DNA of 64,000 bases from an uncultured Collinsella sp. (GCA_900545745.1 URAD01000005.1:22334-86333); one strand, 5' to 3'; numbered from the stretch's first letter, positions 10,417 to 19,151 are shown. Notes: a model not told the origin generated them from the sequence alone. Made by a program: numbers and translations.

Positions 10417-13400
10417 CTACACGTTCCTCCTTACAAACGTTCCTTCGTGGTTATACGAGCAGCGCGCATGCGCGGCCTGAGCCGACGTCGGGTCGACGGC
10501 GGCAACGTTGCCTGCCTCGAGCTCGCGCAGGCGCTCGGCGATGCCGGCCTCAACGCGATCGAGCAGGGCGTCGAAGTCCATGCTGCCACCCTCGCCGGGG
10601 AAACCTTTCTTAAGGCCCGGGATGCGACCGTCGCCGCGCTCTTCCTCGAGCAGCTCGGCGCTCGCGGCACCGCGCAACGCCGGCTTGCCGCCCTTGGTCG
10701 AAAAGTAGAGCGCCGCGCGGGTGTCCAAATCCAGCGCCCGGCGCATGGCCTGGGCGTAGATGAGCGTTTGGGTATGTGGTGGCAACCAGCGCGGATCGTC
10801 GATGGGCGCCGTGCCCGATTCCTCGTCGCGCACCGTGGGGTCGGCGAGCTTAAACTCCTCAACGCCCGTGCGATGCTTGTAGTCGAGCACCACGGCACGA
10901 TTCTCGGCGTCCACGTCCACGCGGTCGATGCGCCCGCCAAGCGGCCAACCGGCATACTCGACCTTGAGCTCGTTGAAGGCGAACTCCAGGTAGCGCGGGG
11001 CAAAGGGGGCAAGTGCCTCGGACTCGTAGGCAAGCACACCCTCCAGCTGCGGCAAGATCTCGGCCACCTGGCGTTCCTCCACCGCAGAGAGCGGCACCAG
11101 CGGGCCCTCCGTGCCGCGCTTGCCGGCGTGCTCGGCCAACGTCTCGTCAAAGACCTCGTGCAGCAGCTCCTGTGCGCGCGGCAGATTCTCGGGCGTCACG
11201 CGCTCCATGCCCTCTTGGGGCAGACGGGCATGCAGATGCTCCAGCACGTCGTGGACAAAGTTGCCCTTTTCCATGTTGCCAAAGCCCGCGTCGATCGACT
11301 GGGGCTTCACGCGGTACGAGACGAACCAGCATAGCGGGCAGGTCGAATAGGCCTCGATCTGCGAGGCGGACGTCAGACGCGGCACGAGCGGCGCGTCCTC
11401 ACCCTCGCCATCGCGACGGCGCAGGACCAAATACGGCACGGCCTCGGCACTCAGATGCTGAGGGGCTTCACAGGTCACGCGCTCGCGCTTGAGGCCTTCA
11501 CCTGTCGCGGGATCAAAGTCGGCGATGATATCGCCCTCGCCCACGCGCATGGGCTTGGCAGCGCCAGCGGCCTCGGCATGTGCCCACAGCTCGGTCCATA
11601 CGGCTGCCGGGTAGCACTCGCGTGCCTGGCAATCGTGCGTCACACGGGCGAGCGCGACCGGACCGCTCGCCGCCTGCATCGCACGGCCAAAGCGCACGCG
11701 CAGCAGGGCAGCGGGCTCCAAAGACACGCCGTCGCGGCGCAGCTCGGCTGTCAACGTGGCAAGCGGGCCCTCTTCGTGCGAAAGCGGATAGCTGTCCAGG
11801 TCGACATCGGCAAACAGCACGGCATCGTAGCTGCCAGGGCGAAGAACCGACGCATCGGCAAGCGACGCGAAGCGCACTTGTGCTCGTGGTGTGCGATCGA
11901 CCTCATAGGTCTCGTAATCGTAGGCGGTACTGCGCTTGTCCACCTTGGTTCGAACGCCGTCGAGAACCGGCACGGTCGCGGCCTGCGACACGTCGAGCGC
12001 GCGAGCATCGTTCATAAGGATGTCGATGGCATGGCGCAGCAAAGCCGTCTCTGCCTGGCGACGGGCCTGGCCGTCAAGGCCGCCTAGAGCGCGATCGGGC
12101 AACGCCTCGGCAACGGCAAGCATGGCCTTAAGCGCCGTCACGGGCTTGTCACGCCACAGCGCCTGGAACACGTCCGAGACCACACACGGTACGTTCTTAA
12201 ACCAGTTATCGTCGCTCGTCGCCTTGCGCGCGCCCCTCACCTGGCCCTGAACGCTCTGCAGCAGGCTCTTGACGCCCGCGGTAGTCTTGCTGCGCGAGAG
12301 ACGCATATTCTTATCGAAGGTACGGGCATTGACGGCATCAGCGCCCGAAAGCGGACTGTAGATCCAGTCGGTAAGCTCCGGCGCGGGCCACCACTCAGTC
12401 TTGGAAGCGGTGCCCTCGTCGGCGGCTTTCATACGCTCGATCAGGTTGGCGAGCGCCGTAAACTGCCTGCCCGCGATGGACTGGGAAAACGCCGTGAACT
12501 CAGTCGTCTCGGCCGCAATGTGACGCGCCGCCAAACGGGCGGCGAGCTCGCCGAACAGCTGGGGTGCCCGGGCAGAAACGACGAGCACGCGCACGGGGTC
12601 GGCGGGCGTTGCAGTAGCTTTATCGGCCTTGGACTCCTTGTGCGCTTTCACCAACTTATCGATGGCGTCCGCATAGACATGAGCACGGGCATGGGGGCCG
12701 GCGACCTCAATAAAGGCAGGCTGAGCGGCGGCCCCGCAAGCGACATCAGACGCGACGGCGTCCTCCCCCAGCGGCGCGATCTCAAACAGCACACCGCGGG
12801 CATCAAATGCCGTGGCAAGCTCCTCGCGCATCGCCGCCTGCTCGCGGGCAAGCAGCGCGACGACCTCTCCCCCATTGTTCGCCACGGCAGACAGCAGCTC
12901 GAGTAGACCGTGCGTAAACGACGTGGTACCGCGCACGCATACGGCGCGGGCGCACGCCGGCAGGCTATCGGCCAGGGCACCGGCCATAATGTCGGCTGCC
13001 TCGCAGGGCTCGACCATATCTCGACGGTCCAAACCGCCCGCGTAGGCACGCAAAAGCTCAAACACACGAGCCTCGGCATCGCTTTTTGGCTCAGGCTGGC
13101 AATTGTTGCCACCGCATCGCTCGGCCGTCGTCCCCGCCACACCCGGCAGCACATCGCGGGCCATGCGCGCGAGCATGCGCACCGTGCCCTGGCTACGCGA
13201 AAGCGGCTGCAGGTCGGCATCGTCGCGGCGGGCAATCATATCCGAAAACAGCATCTGACGTTGCAGGTTGTCGACGAAACCGCGCCCGTCGCCCAAAAGC
13301 TCCCAAAGCGAGCGAAGCCACGATGCGGGTGTCTTGTAGTCGATACCCAGCGAAATGCCGGCTTCCGCCGCATCATGACGGCACAGATCGAGCTCGGCAA

Positions 13401-13515
13401 ACGTTGGTGCCAGCAACACGGCACGCCCGTGACGGGCAATAAGGTCGGCAAGCAGCGCCGACTCGGCATCGCTCAAATCCGTGCCGGCATTGGTGGTATA
13501 GATTCGAACAGGCAT
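10417..13515 (-). CDS. addB: AddB-like PD-(D/E)XK nuclease subunit
   Basis: The 1032-residue product is the AddB partner of the adjacent AddA. A C-terminal nuclease fold is visible: GWPLGGRIDRVDVD followed by AVVLDYKHRTG carries the catalytic D...DYK residues. The N-terminal part, beginning MPVRIYTTNAGTDLSD, resembles the AddB helicase-like region but lacks a recognisable GxxxxGKT Walker A motif. AddB proteins usually have four cysteines that hold an iron-sulfur cluster around the nuclease domain; here I see STCPLCWF before it but only one cysteine (HARCSYNHE) after it, so the cluster may be absent or altered. The ATG at 13515 follows GGAGG. Identification depends on domain order and the operon with addA. 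Confidence 0.87.
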   Translation of the reverse strand: MPVRIYTTNAGTDLSDAESALLADLIARHGRAVLLAPTFAELDLCRHDAAEAGISLGIDYKTPASWLRSLWELLGDGRGFVDNLQRQMLFSDMIARRDDADLQPLSRSQGTVRMLARMARDVLPGVAGTTAERCGGNNCQPEPKSDAEARVFELLRAYAGGLDRRDMVEPCEAADIMAGALADSLPACARAVCVRGTTSFTHGLLELLSAVANNGGEVVALLAREQAAMREELATAFDARGVLFEIAPLGEDAVASDVACGAAAQPAFIEVAGPHARAHVYADAIDKLVKAHKESKADKATATPADPVRVLVVSARAPQLFGELAARLAARHIAAETTEFTAFSQSIAGRQFTALANLIERMKAADEGTASKTEWWPAPELTDWIYSPLSGADAVNARTFDKNMRLSRSKTTAGVKSLLQSVQGQVRGARKATSDDNWFKNVPCVVSDVFQALWRDKPVTALKAMLAVAEALPDRALGGLDGQARRQAETALLRHAIDILMNDARALDVSQAATVPVLDGVRTKVDKRSTAYDYETYEVDRTPRAQVRFASLADASVLRPGSYDAVLFADVDLDSYPLSHEEGPLATLTAELRRDGVSLEPAALLRVRFGRAMQAASGPVALARVTHDCQARECYPAAVWTELWAHAEAAGAAKPMRVGEGDIIADFDPATGEGLKRERVTCEAPQHLSAEAVPYLVLRRRDGEGEDAPLVPRLTSASQIEAYSTCPLCWFVSYRVKPQSIDAGFGNMEKGNFVHDVLEHLHARLPQEGMERVTPENLPRAQELLHEVFDETLAEHAGKRGTEGPLVPLSAVEERQVAEILPQLEGVLAYESEALAPFAPRYLEFAFNELKVEYAGWPLGGRIDRVDVDAENRAVVLDYKHRTGVEEFKLADPTVRDEESGTAPIDDPRWLPPHTQTLIYAQAMRRALDLDTRAALYFSTKGGKPALRGAASAELLEEERGDGRIPGLKKGFPGEGGSMDFDALLDRVEAGIAERLRELEAGNVAAVDPTSAQAAHARCSYNHEGTFVRRNV

Positions 13516-13646
13516 GGTCCTCCGCTCAAACCGTTCGCAATAATCAATGCATCCATCCTACCCGCCCAAGCGGACACATTGCCATCGCAGTTCCATCTTT
13601 TGGTACAAAGCAACCTGAACCCAACGCACCAGCCGATTGCAGGCAT

Positions 13647-13672
13647 ATAAAAACCGCCCCCGGAGGGACGGT
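13647..13672 (-). terminator. Rho-independent terminator after the TrpR-like gene
   Basis: On the minus strand a hairpin with ACCG.CCC/GGG.CGGT stem is followed by TTTTTATAT. It lies 28 bases after the stop codon of the gene at 13700-13999. Confidence 0.75.
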
Positions 13673-13699
13673 TCTTCGTAATTCAATGTTGTCGCTGGC

Positions 13700-13999
13700 C
13701 TACTCGCCATCCTCCAACTTAATGAGGATCTTGCGGTAGCCACCGTACTCGCCGTTCAGCGCCTTTGAAACGCGGCTCACCGTGGTGGACGAAGCGCCGG
13801 TACGGGCCTGAACCTCAACATAAGGCTCGCCCTCGTCCAAATAGCGCGCAACCTGCAAACGCTGAGAAAGGTCGCAAATCTCGCGCGGCGTGCAGATATC
13901 GGTCAAAAACGCTTGGATATCCTTCTCGTCGTCCAAAAGGCTAAATGCGTGGACCAGCTGCTTGACATCAGGCTTGTCAAACATGTTCTCGATATTCAT
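13700..13999 (-). CDS. YerC/YecD-family TrpR-related DNA-binding protein
   Basis: A 99-residue protein matching the YerC/YecD family, a TrpR-like helix-turn-helix group found in Gram-positive bacteria. The pattern TPREICDLSQRLQVARYLDEG followed by YVEVQARTGASSTTVSRVSKAL (residues about 37-80) is characteristic: the second helix pair is the DNA-binding unit. In E. coli the related TrpR binds tryptophan, but YerC members are not known to do so. It is monocistronic, with its own terminator, upstream of the addB-addA operon. The start is supported by the family's usual N-terminus; the ribosome site before it is weak. Its target genes cannot be told from this sequence. Confidence 0.88.
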   Translation of the reverse strand: MNIENMFDKPDVKQLVHAFSLLDDEKDIQAFLTDICTPREICDLSQRLQVARYLDEGEPYVEVQARTGASSTTVSRVSKALNGEYGGYRKILIKLEDGE

Positions 14000-14323
14000 C
14001 GATCACCGCCAAACCCGCCAAAAGGCATCGAAGTTGATACTGACATCGGGCATCGTTCACCCGTTCTATGCAATAGGGCAACGCCTGTGGCTTTTGCCCG
14101 TAGCAGTGTAGCACACCACCAAACTAAAGCGACAAGACTCTCTGCCAGCGGCGCGTTTTTCAGGACGAACGCCGTTTAGAAACCATATGCGCACGTAAGC
14201 TCCACGAATATTTGAGACAATGGGCGCCCAAACACCGCGGCGCGCCCGCGCAACCATCCAGGTCGCCGCCGTAAGCCGCTTCACGCGACGCCAGCAATCC
14301 CGGCGCAAGAAAGGATTCACGCC
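14000..14323. other. Divergent intergenic region, no gene seen
   Basis: This 324-base stretch separates the minus-strand TrpR-like gene from the plus-strand holin-family gene and must carry both promoters. I could not find a convincing -35/-10 pair or a repeat. The end, GAAAGGATTCACGCC, holds the ribosome site of the gene at 14324. Confidence 0.5.
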
Positions 14324-14689
14324 ATGCGCTTTATGCTTAACTGGCTCTTCACCTCGATCGCCATCGCGATCGCCACGTTCCTCGTCCCCGGTATCCAACC
14401 CTTCGGCTTTGCCGAGACCTGGGTCTGCTTTGCCTTTGTGGGACTGTTCCTGAACATTGTCGATTCGTTCGTCAAACCGTTCCTCACGGTCATCTCGCTG
14501 CCGCTCACGATCATTACGCTGGGCATTTTCCAGCTTGTCGTCAACAGCTTTATGCTTGAGCTCGCGAGTTACCTGTCGGTCAACCTGCTGGGCGTCGGCA
14601 TCTCCATCGCCAGCTTTGGATCGGCCTTTATGGGCAGCATCCTGGTGTCCATCACGCGCAGCATCCTCGACAGCATCGCCGAGGACTAA
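14324..14689 (+). CDS. Phage holin family 4 / YvlD-like membrane protein
   Basis: A 121-residue, very hydrophobic protein with about four predicted transmembrane segments (residues roughly 5-25, 30-50, 55-80 and 90-112). The spacing and the phrases NIVDSFVKPFLTVISLPLTI and LGIFQLVVNSFMLEL are typical of the phage holin 4_2 / YvlD family. Members are usually chromosomal, not phage genes, and their function is not firmly known; no phage genes surround it here. ATG 14324 has GAAAGGA upstream. It ends at a strong hairpin shared with the convergent Rrf2 gene. Confidence 0.85.
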   Translation: MRFMLNWLFTSIAIAIATFLVPGIQPFGFAETWVCFAFVGLFLNIVDSFVKPFLTVISLPLTIITLGIFQLVVNSFMLELASYLSVNLLGVGISIASFGSAFMGSILVSITRSILDSIAED

Positions 14690-14730
14690 AACGGCCATTC
14701 CGGCCGTGTCCGTCTCAACAGCCCAAAACG

Positions 14731-14768
14731 AAGGCCGCCCATCGCAAAAATGGGCGGCCTTCTTATTT
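14731..14768 (+). terminator. Terminator between convergent holin-family and Rrf2 genes
   Basis: A perfect 11-base stem (AAGGCCGCCCA/TGGGCGGCCTT) with a nine-base loop is followed by TCTTATTT on the plus strand. On the minus strand the hairpin is followed by CGTTTTGGG, so it may also stop the Rrf2 transcript. Confidence 0.85.
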
Positions 14769-14830
14769 GCCAAGTCTCAAAGGGCGAGAAAATCTACCAT
14801 TTCCACCCCGTCCCCAAATGCAGGTGTGGG

Positions 14831-15259
14831 TTAGATGACGTAGTCGTAGCCATGGTTGGGAGCGACAAGTTGATCGAGCGTCACACCGTCGAGGTAGTCG
14901 TTGATGAGCTTGTCCAGGTTCTTCCACACGTCGAGCGTGGGGCACTCATCCGAACGCGAGCAGCCCTTGCAGTCGCCATCCAGGCAGGCGACCGGCGCCA
15001 GACTGCCCTCGGTCAGGCGCAAGATCTCGCCCACCGTGTATTGCTCGGGCGGGCGCGTGAGCACATAGCCGCCGCCCTTGCCGCGCATGCCCGAGAGCAT
15101 GTTGGCGCGCACGAGCGTAGCCAAAATGTTCTCGAGATATTTCTCGGAAATCCCCTGTCGCGCCGCGATCTCTTTGAGCGGGATGCGACCGGCTGCCTGG
15201 TGCTCGGCCAGATCGACCATAACGCGCAGGGCATATCTGCCCTTAGTAGAAACCAACAT
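14831..15259 (-). CDS. Rrf2-family transcriptional regulator with IscR-like cysteines
   Basis: A 142-residue winged-helix repressor or activator. The N-terminus MLVSTKGRYALRVMVDLAEH and the wing KGGGYVLTRPPEQYTVGEIL are classic Rrf2. Near residues 90-110 the segment CLDGDCKGCSRSDECPTLDVW carries four cysteines, more like the Fe-S-binding IscR/NsrR/RsrR group than the cysteine-poor CymR. It is divergent from cysK, with 253 bases between the starts. CymR and IscR homologues often control cysteine or Fe-S genes, so control of cysK and of itself is the obvious inference. Which ligand it senses (an Fe-S cluster or cysteine status) cannot be decided from sequence alone. Confidence 0.92.
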   Translation of the reverse strand: MLVSTKGRYALRVMVDLAEHQAAGRIPLKEIAARQGISEKYLENILATLVRANMLSGMRGKGGGYVLTRPPEQYTVGEILRLTEGSLAPVACLDGDCKGCSRSDECPTLDVWKNLDKLINDYLDGVTLDQLVAPNHGYDYVI

Positions 15260-15376
15260 GTATAGTGCTGCCTTTCGGTCATTTAGTCCGTAGAAATTCT
15301 AGCCGAAATATTGGTTTTGAAAATACCCGTTCCGGTCAAGATGGTTAATCGACTCGTAATAATCTTCTATTTCCTA

Positions 15377-15405
15377 TTGCGTTACTAGGCTTTACTGTCT
15401 ACTAT
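15377..15405 (+). promoter_or_regulatory. Predicted cysK promoter
   Basis: TTGCGT at 15377-15382 and TACTAT at 15400-15405 are separated by 17 bases, a good sigma-70-type match. The start point would be near 15412, leaving about 100 bases of leader before cysK. The Rrf2 regulator start is upstream at 15259, so an operator between 15262 and 15400 is expected, but I could not identify one. Confidence 0.55.
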
Positions 15406-15512
15406 GCTTGCCAACAGCAAAACGAACAACCCATAAGGTTTGTGGGTTTCGCTGCTACACACACCGTAAAACCACACGGTATCCAGTCATTTGAACACTT
15501 TGGAGGTTTACC

Positions 15513-16451
15513 ATGAGCAATGTTTACACGTCCATCGATCAGCTTATCGGCCACACTCCGCTTCTGGAGCTCACTCACTTTGAGGCCGATGAGGACCTCA
15601 AGGCCCGCGTGCTCGTCAAGCTGGAATACTTCAACCCCGCCGGCTCCGTCAAAGACCGCGTCGCCAAGAACATGATCGACGAGGCCGAGAAGGCCGGCAA
15701 GCTCGTGCGCGGCGGCGACTACACCATCATCGAGCCCACGAGTGGCAACACCGGCGTCGGCATCGCCTCGGTGGCGGCGGCTCGCGGCTACAAGGTGATC
15801 ATCACCATGCCCGAGACTATGTCCGTCGAACGCCGCAAGCTTATGCAGGCATATGGCGCACAGCTCGTGCTCACCGACGGTTCCAAGGGCATGAAGGGCG
15901 CCATCGCCAAGGCCGAGGAACTGCAGAAGGAGACGCCCAACAGCATCATCGCCGGCCAGTTTGTGAACCCCGCCAACCCCGCCATCCACAAGGCCACGAC
16001 CGGCCCCGAGATCTGGGATGACACCGACGGCAAGGTCGACATCTTCGTCGCCGGCGTTGGCACCGGCGGCACTGTGACCGGCGTGGGCGAGTTCCTCAAG
16101 GAGCAGAACCCCGAGATTCAGATCGTCGCCGTCGAGCCCGCTACCTCCCCAGTGCTCTCCAAGGGCCAGGCCGGCCCGCACAAGATCCAAGGTATCGGCG
16201 CCGGCTTTGTGCCCGACGTCCTCGACACCCAGGTCTATGACGAGATCATCCCCGTCGAGAACGACGACGCCTTTGCGACCGGCCGTGCCGTGGGCCACAA
16301 GGAGGGCGTGCTCGTGGGCATTTCGTCCGGCGCCGCCGTGTGGGCCGCGCTGCAGCTGGCCAAGCGCCCCGAGAACGAGGGCAAGACCATCGTGGCCCTG
16401 CTCGCCGACACCGGCGAGCGCTACCTGTCCACGGCACTCTTCCAGGACTAA
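15513..16451 (+). CDS. cysK: Cysteine synthase A (O-acetylserine sulfhydrylase)
   Basis: A 312-residue PLP enzyme that makes cysteine from O-acetylserine and sulfide. The PLP lysine is K47 in FNPAGSVKDR. The substrate loop TSGNTGVGIA (about residues 72-82) and the phosphate-binding GVGTGGTVTGVG (about 178-190) are intact. Length matches CysK. The ATG at 15513 has GGAGG seven bases upstream. The divergent neighbour is an Rrf2 regulator, which supports sulfur- or Fe-S-linked control. It probably forms a single-gene unit, ended by the hairpin at 16563. The PLP lysine and ETMS-type loop leave little room for other beta-family enzymes, though cystathionine beta-synthase-like activity cannot be excluded. 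Confidence 0.95.
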   Translation: MSNVYTSIDQLIGHTPLLELTHFEADEDLKARVLVKLEYFNPAGSVKDRVAKNMIDEAEKAGKLVRGGDYTIIEPTSGNTGVGIASVAAARGYKVIITMPETMSVERRKLMQAYGAQLVLTDGSKGMKGAIAKAEELQKETPNSIIAGQFVNPANPAIHKATTGPEIWDDTDGKVDIFVAGVGTGGTVTGVGEFLKEQNPEIQIVAVEPATSPVLSKGQAGPHKIQGIGAGFVPDVLDTQVYDEIIPVENDDAFATGRAVGHKEGVLVGISSGAAVWAALQLAKRPENEGKTIVALLADTGERYLSTALFQD

Positions 16452-16562
16452 GGCCTGTCGCCCATAGGTTGAGCCCAGGACGAACCGGTCTCCTCTCTCC
16501 CGGCAGTCTGAGCCCATCCCATCAGGGCGCCCCACGAGTCGTCCGAACTTGCTACAATGTCT

Positions 16563-16602
16563 GCGGCGCGGAACCAGCCTCCCGCGCCGCTTTTCTTTTT
16601 TG
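16563..16602 (+). terminator. Strong hairpin-plus-T-tract between cysK and mnmA
   Basis: A perfect nine-base stem GCGGCGCGG/CCGCGCCGC with a ten-base loop is followed by TTTTCTTTTTTT. It can end the cysK transcript. A TACAAT box at 16553-16558 lies just before it, so it could also form in the first bases of an mnmA leader; the mnmA ATG is only 29 bases after the stem. Confidence 0.8.
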
Positions 16603-16630
16603 GCCACATGCCACCAAGGAGAACCTCCCC

Positions 16631-17731
16631 ATGCACAACAAGCGCGTGCTCGTCGCCATGAGCGGCGGCGTCGATTCCAGCGTGACTGCCTATCTGCTCA
16701 AGCGCCAGGGCTACGAATGCGTTGGCGCCACCATGCGCCTCACCTGCCCCGCGCCCGATCCTGTCACGGGCATGAGTAAGGTCGACCGCGATATCGCCGA
16801 TGCAAAGGCCGTCGCCGAGCGCCTGGGGATACCCCACCATGTGCTCGACCTGCAGCAGACGTTCGACCGCAACGTTATCGAGCGCTTCGTGAACGCCTAC
16901 CAGGAAGGACTGACGCCCAACCCGTGCATCATCTGCAACCGCCACATTAAGTTTGGCGCGTTGTTGAATGCTGCGCTGGACATGGACTGCGACTACATCG
17001 CCACAGGTCACTACGCCAAAACAAGTCAGGCGCCCGACGGCACCTGGCAGCTGCATCGCGGCGAGGACCCCAAGAAGGACCAGAGCTACTTTTTGTATTC
17101 GCTCACGCAGGAGCGGCTGTCGCGCACAATCTTTCCGCTGGCCGGGCTGGACAAAGAGCGCGACGTGCGCCGCATTGCCACCGAGCAGGGCTTTATCAAC
17201 GCCCAGAAGGCCGAAAGCGAGGACATCTGCTTTATTCCAGACGGTGACTACGCGGGCCATATCGAGCGCCGCTGCGGACATCCCGCTGCACCGGGCGACA
17301 TTGTGTGGCGCGACGGCAGCGTGGTCGGGCGCCACAACGGTGCGCTGCGCTACACCATCGGTCAGCGCAAAGGCCTGGGCGTCGCGATGGCGCATCCCGT
17401 GTACGTAACGGGCGTCGACACCGCCAACAACACCGTGCATCTGGGCGAGGCCGAGGACCTAACGGCCACAGCACTCACGGCCGACGACTGGATCTGGAGC
17501 GCCCCTGCCGACCGCATGGAGGCAGAACTCGATGCCGGCGGCATTCGCGTGGGCGCCAAGTACCGCTACCGTCAGAAAGACCAGGCAGCAACCCTTACGC
17601 GCGGCGAAGACGGGCAAATGCTGCTAACTTTTGACGAGCCGCAGCGCGCCATCGCCCCCGGCCAGGCTGTCGTCGTCTACCGCGGCGACGTCGTCCTCGG
17701 CGGCGGCACCGTGACCGGCGCACTTAAGTAG
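16631..17731 (+). CDS. mnmA: tRNA-specific 2-thiouridylase
   Basis: MnmA thiolates U34 in tRNAs for Lys, Glu and Gln. The 366-residue product begins MHNKRVLVAMSGGVDSS, the PP-loop ATP motif. C102 in NPCIICNRHIKFG and C200 in SEDICFIPDGDY match the catalytic cysteine pair of the E. coli enzyme (102 and 199). TGHYAKT and the GQRKGLGVA motif are also present. The reading frame is open farther upstream to 16340, but the ATG at 16631 is chosen because it gives the conserved start and follows AAGGAG. No cysteine desulfurase gene lies beside it. tRNA-Glu and tRNA-Gln genes at 56 kb have CUG/CUC anticodons, so they are not themselves the U34 targets. Confidence 0.96.
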   Translation: MHNKRVLVAMSGGVDSSVTAYLLKRQGYECVGATMRLTCPAPDPVTGMSKVDRDIADAKAVAERLGIPHHVLDLQQTFDRNVIERFVNAYQEGLTPNPCIICNRHIKFGALLNAALDMDCDYIATGHYAKTSQAPDGTWQLHRGEDPKKDQSYFLYSLTQERLSRTIFPLAGLDKERDVRRIATEQGFINAQKAESEDICFIPDGDYAGHIERRCGHPAAPGDIVWRDGSVVGRHNGALRYTIGQRKGLGVAMAHPVYVTGVDTANNTVHLGEAEDLTATALTADDWIWSAPADRMEAELDAGGIRVGAKYRYRQKDQAATLTRGEDGQMLLTFDEPQRAIAPGQAVVVYRGDVVLGGGTVTGALK

Positions 17732-17749
17732 CCCCATCCCCTTCATAAA

Positions 17750-17812
17750 TTGCGGTGAAATAGGGACTGTTTAAGCGTTTAAAACCGCCAAACAGTCCCT
17801 ATTTCACCGCAA
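17750..17812. repeat. Family B palindrome downstream of mnmA
   Basis: Arms TTGCGGTGAAATAGGGACTG and complement, extended by TTT/AAA, pair perfectly over 23 bases around a 17-base loop. Copies are at 6712, 41773, 54542 and 63863. It lies between the mnmA stop and the M42 peptidase stop, a convergent junction. Confidence 0.85.
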
Positions 17813-17867
17813 CTTAGAGAGGACGGCCTCGGTCGGTACTGCCGTATCAGCCGAGGCCGCTGCATCG

Positions 17868-18896
17868 CTAGCGCTGTACGTAGGCGCGGACGAGCTCGAA
17901 GGTGTTGCGCACGCCGTCCATGTGGCTACGCTCGTAGTTGTGGCTCGCATACACGCCGGGGCCGATCAGACCATGGCGAATGTCGTAGCCGGCAGAGAGC
18001 GTGGCTTCGACGTCCGAACCGTAATGCGGATACACGTCGATAGCGTAATCGAGCTCAAGCTCGCGCGCGATATTGGACAGCGCCGTCACCAGGTCGTAGT
18101 TGTACGGACCGCCCGAATCCTTGGCGCAGATCGACACCATGTGCTCGGTGCAGCCTAGGTCGTCGCCCACGCAGCCCATGTCAACGCTGATCATCTCGCG
18201 CGTGTCGGCCGGCACGAAGGCGCCGCCGTGGCCCACCTCCTCGTACACGGTAAAGAGCAGCGAAACCTTACGCGAAAGCGTCACCTCGCCAGCGGCGACG
18301 GCACGCGCCAAGCCCAACAAAATGGCGGCCGATAGCTTGTCATCCAGGAAGCGGCTCTTAATGTAGCCGCTCTCCGTCACCGTCGTGCGAGGATCCATAG
18401 CGATGATGTCGCCGGTCTGAATACCCAGCTCGAGCACATCGTCCTTGCTGTCGACGTTCTCGTCGAGCAAGATCTCCATGTTCTTCTCGATGGTCTTGAC
18501 CGGCTCGTCGGCCACGTGCGCCGAAGGCTCGGTGTTAAGAACCACGCCCGTGTAGACATTGCCGTCGCGCGTGTAGACGGTGCAGTTCTCGCCATCGGCC
18601 GTAGACCACTGATGCCCACCGAGCGTCGTGGGGCGCAGGCGGCCATTGTCCTTAATGGAACGCACCATGGCGCCTAGGGTATCGACATGGCTCGCCAGTA
18701 CGAGCGGCTCGCCCTCGCCGCCAAGCTCAACGAGCACGTTACCCTTATTAGAACGCTCAGGCCCAAACCCCATATCGCGCAATGTTTCCATTAGATAATC
18801 AGTCGCCGCACGGGTATAGCCGGTAGGCGAAGCAATCGAGGTAAGCGCCTTCAGCTGGTCAGTAATATAGGAGAGCATAGAATCCATCTTGGACAC
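17868..18896 (-). CDS. M42-family glutamyl aminopeptidase-like metallopeptidase
   Basis: A 342-residue di-metal aminopeptidase of family M42 (FrvX/PepA-like). Metal ligands and catalytic residues are visible: ASHVDTLG (first His and Asp), DDKLSAA (bridging Asp), YEEVGHGG (Glu-Glu), VDMGCVGDDLG (Asp) and YASHNYERSHMDG (last His). The reading frame is open to 18950, but a GTG at 18896 has AAAGGG nine bases upstream, while the next ATG (18887) would be too far from it, so GTG is preferred. Such enzymes trim peptides in the cytoplasm as large tetrahedral oligomers. The gene is flanked by a family B palindrome downstream and by the variable-arm element upstream. Confidence 0.9.
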   Translation of the reverse strand: MSKMDSMLSYITDQLKALTSIASPTGYTRAATDYLMETLRDMGFGPERSNKGNVLVELGGEGEPLVLASHVDTLGAMVRSIKDNGRLRPTTLGGHQWSTADGENCTVYTRDGNVYTGVVLNTEPSAHVADEPVKTIEKNMEILLDENVDSKDDVLELGIQTGDIIAMDPRTTVTESGYIKSRFLDDKLSAAILLGLARAVAAGEVTLSRKVSLLFTVYEEVGHGGAFVPADTREMISVDMGCVGDDLGCTEHMVSICAKDSGGPYNYDLVTALSNIARELELDYAIDVYPHYGSDVEATLSAGYDIRHGLIGPGVYASHNYERSHMDGVRNTFELVRAYVQR

Positions 18897-19014
18897 CAAA
18901 GTCACCCTTTCATATCGAATTAAACCCACAGCAACAATACCACCACGCACAATTATTTACCTAGCGAGACAACCCATCGAGCTTCTCAGAGCAGCGCCCG
19001 TCACGATAACGAGC

Positions 19015-19144
19015 CGGCGGCCCCCTGCCCGTTAGCCCCAGAATCTTTCCGCAGGACAGAAGGAGGCCCCGCCGCACGTAGTGCGCAACGGGGCCTCCGA
19101 CATGTCCGAGGACGATTCTGGGGCTAACGGGCAGGGGCCCGCCG
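19015..19144. repeat. Variable-arm palindromic element, copy 1
   Basis: Outer inverted arms of 31 bases lie at 19015-19045 and 19114-19144 with one mismatch; they include CTGCCCGTTAGCCCCAGAAT. The 68-base core (19046-19113) contains a nested hairpin (GGAGGCCCC/GGGGCCTCC and CGCAC/GTGCG). The reverse complement of this core closely matches the core at 63640-63706, yet the outer arms of the two copies share no similarity. It lies just after the fucO stop codon (minus strand) and could serve as its terminator hairpin. Confidence 0.85.
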
Positions 19145-19151
19145 AACCAAG

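Noticed and set aside
8053..11334. 1093-codon plus-strand open frame spanning two genes
   Set aside because: It runs antisense across the addB-addA junction and resembles no protein; the minus-strand genes have full motifs and ribosome sites.
14324..14689. Holin-family gene as evidence of a prophage
   Set aside because: The family is mostly chromosomal, and no capsid, tail, integrase or lysin genes are nearby.
15402..16607. 401-codon minus-strand frame over cysK
   Set aside because: Antisense of cysK; Gly/Leu/Asp-rich shadow translation.
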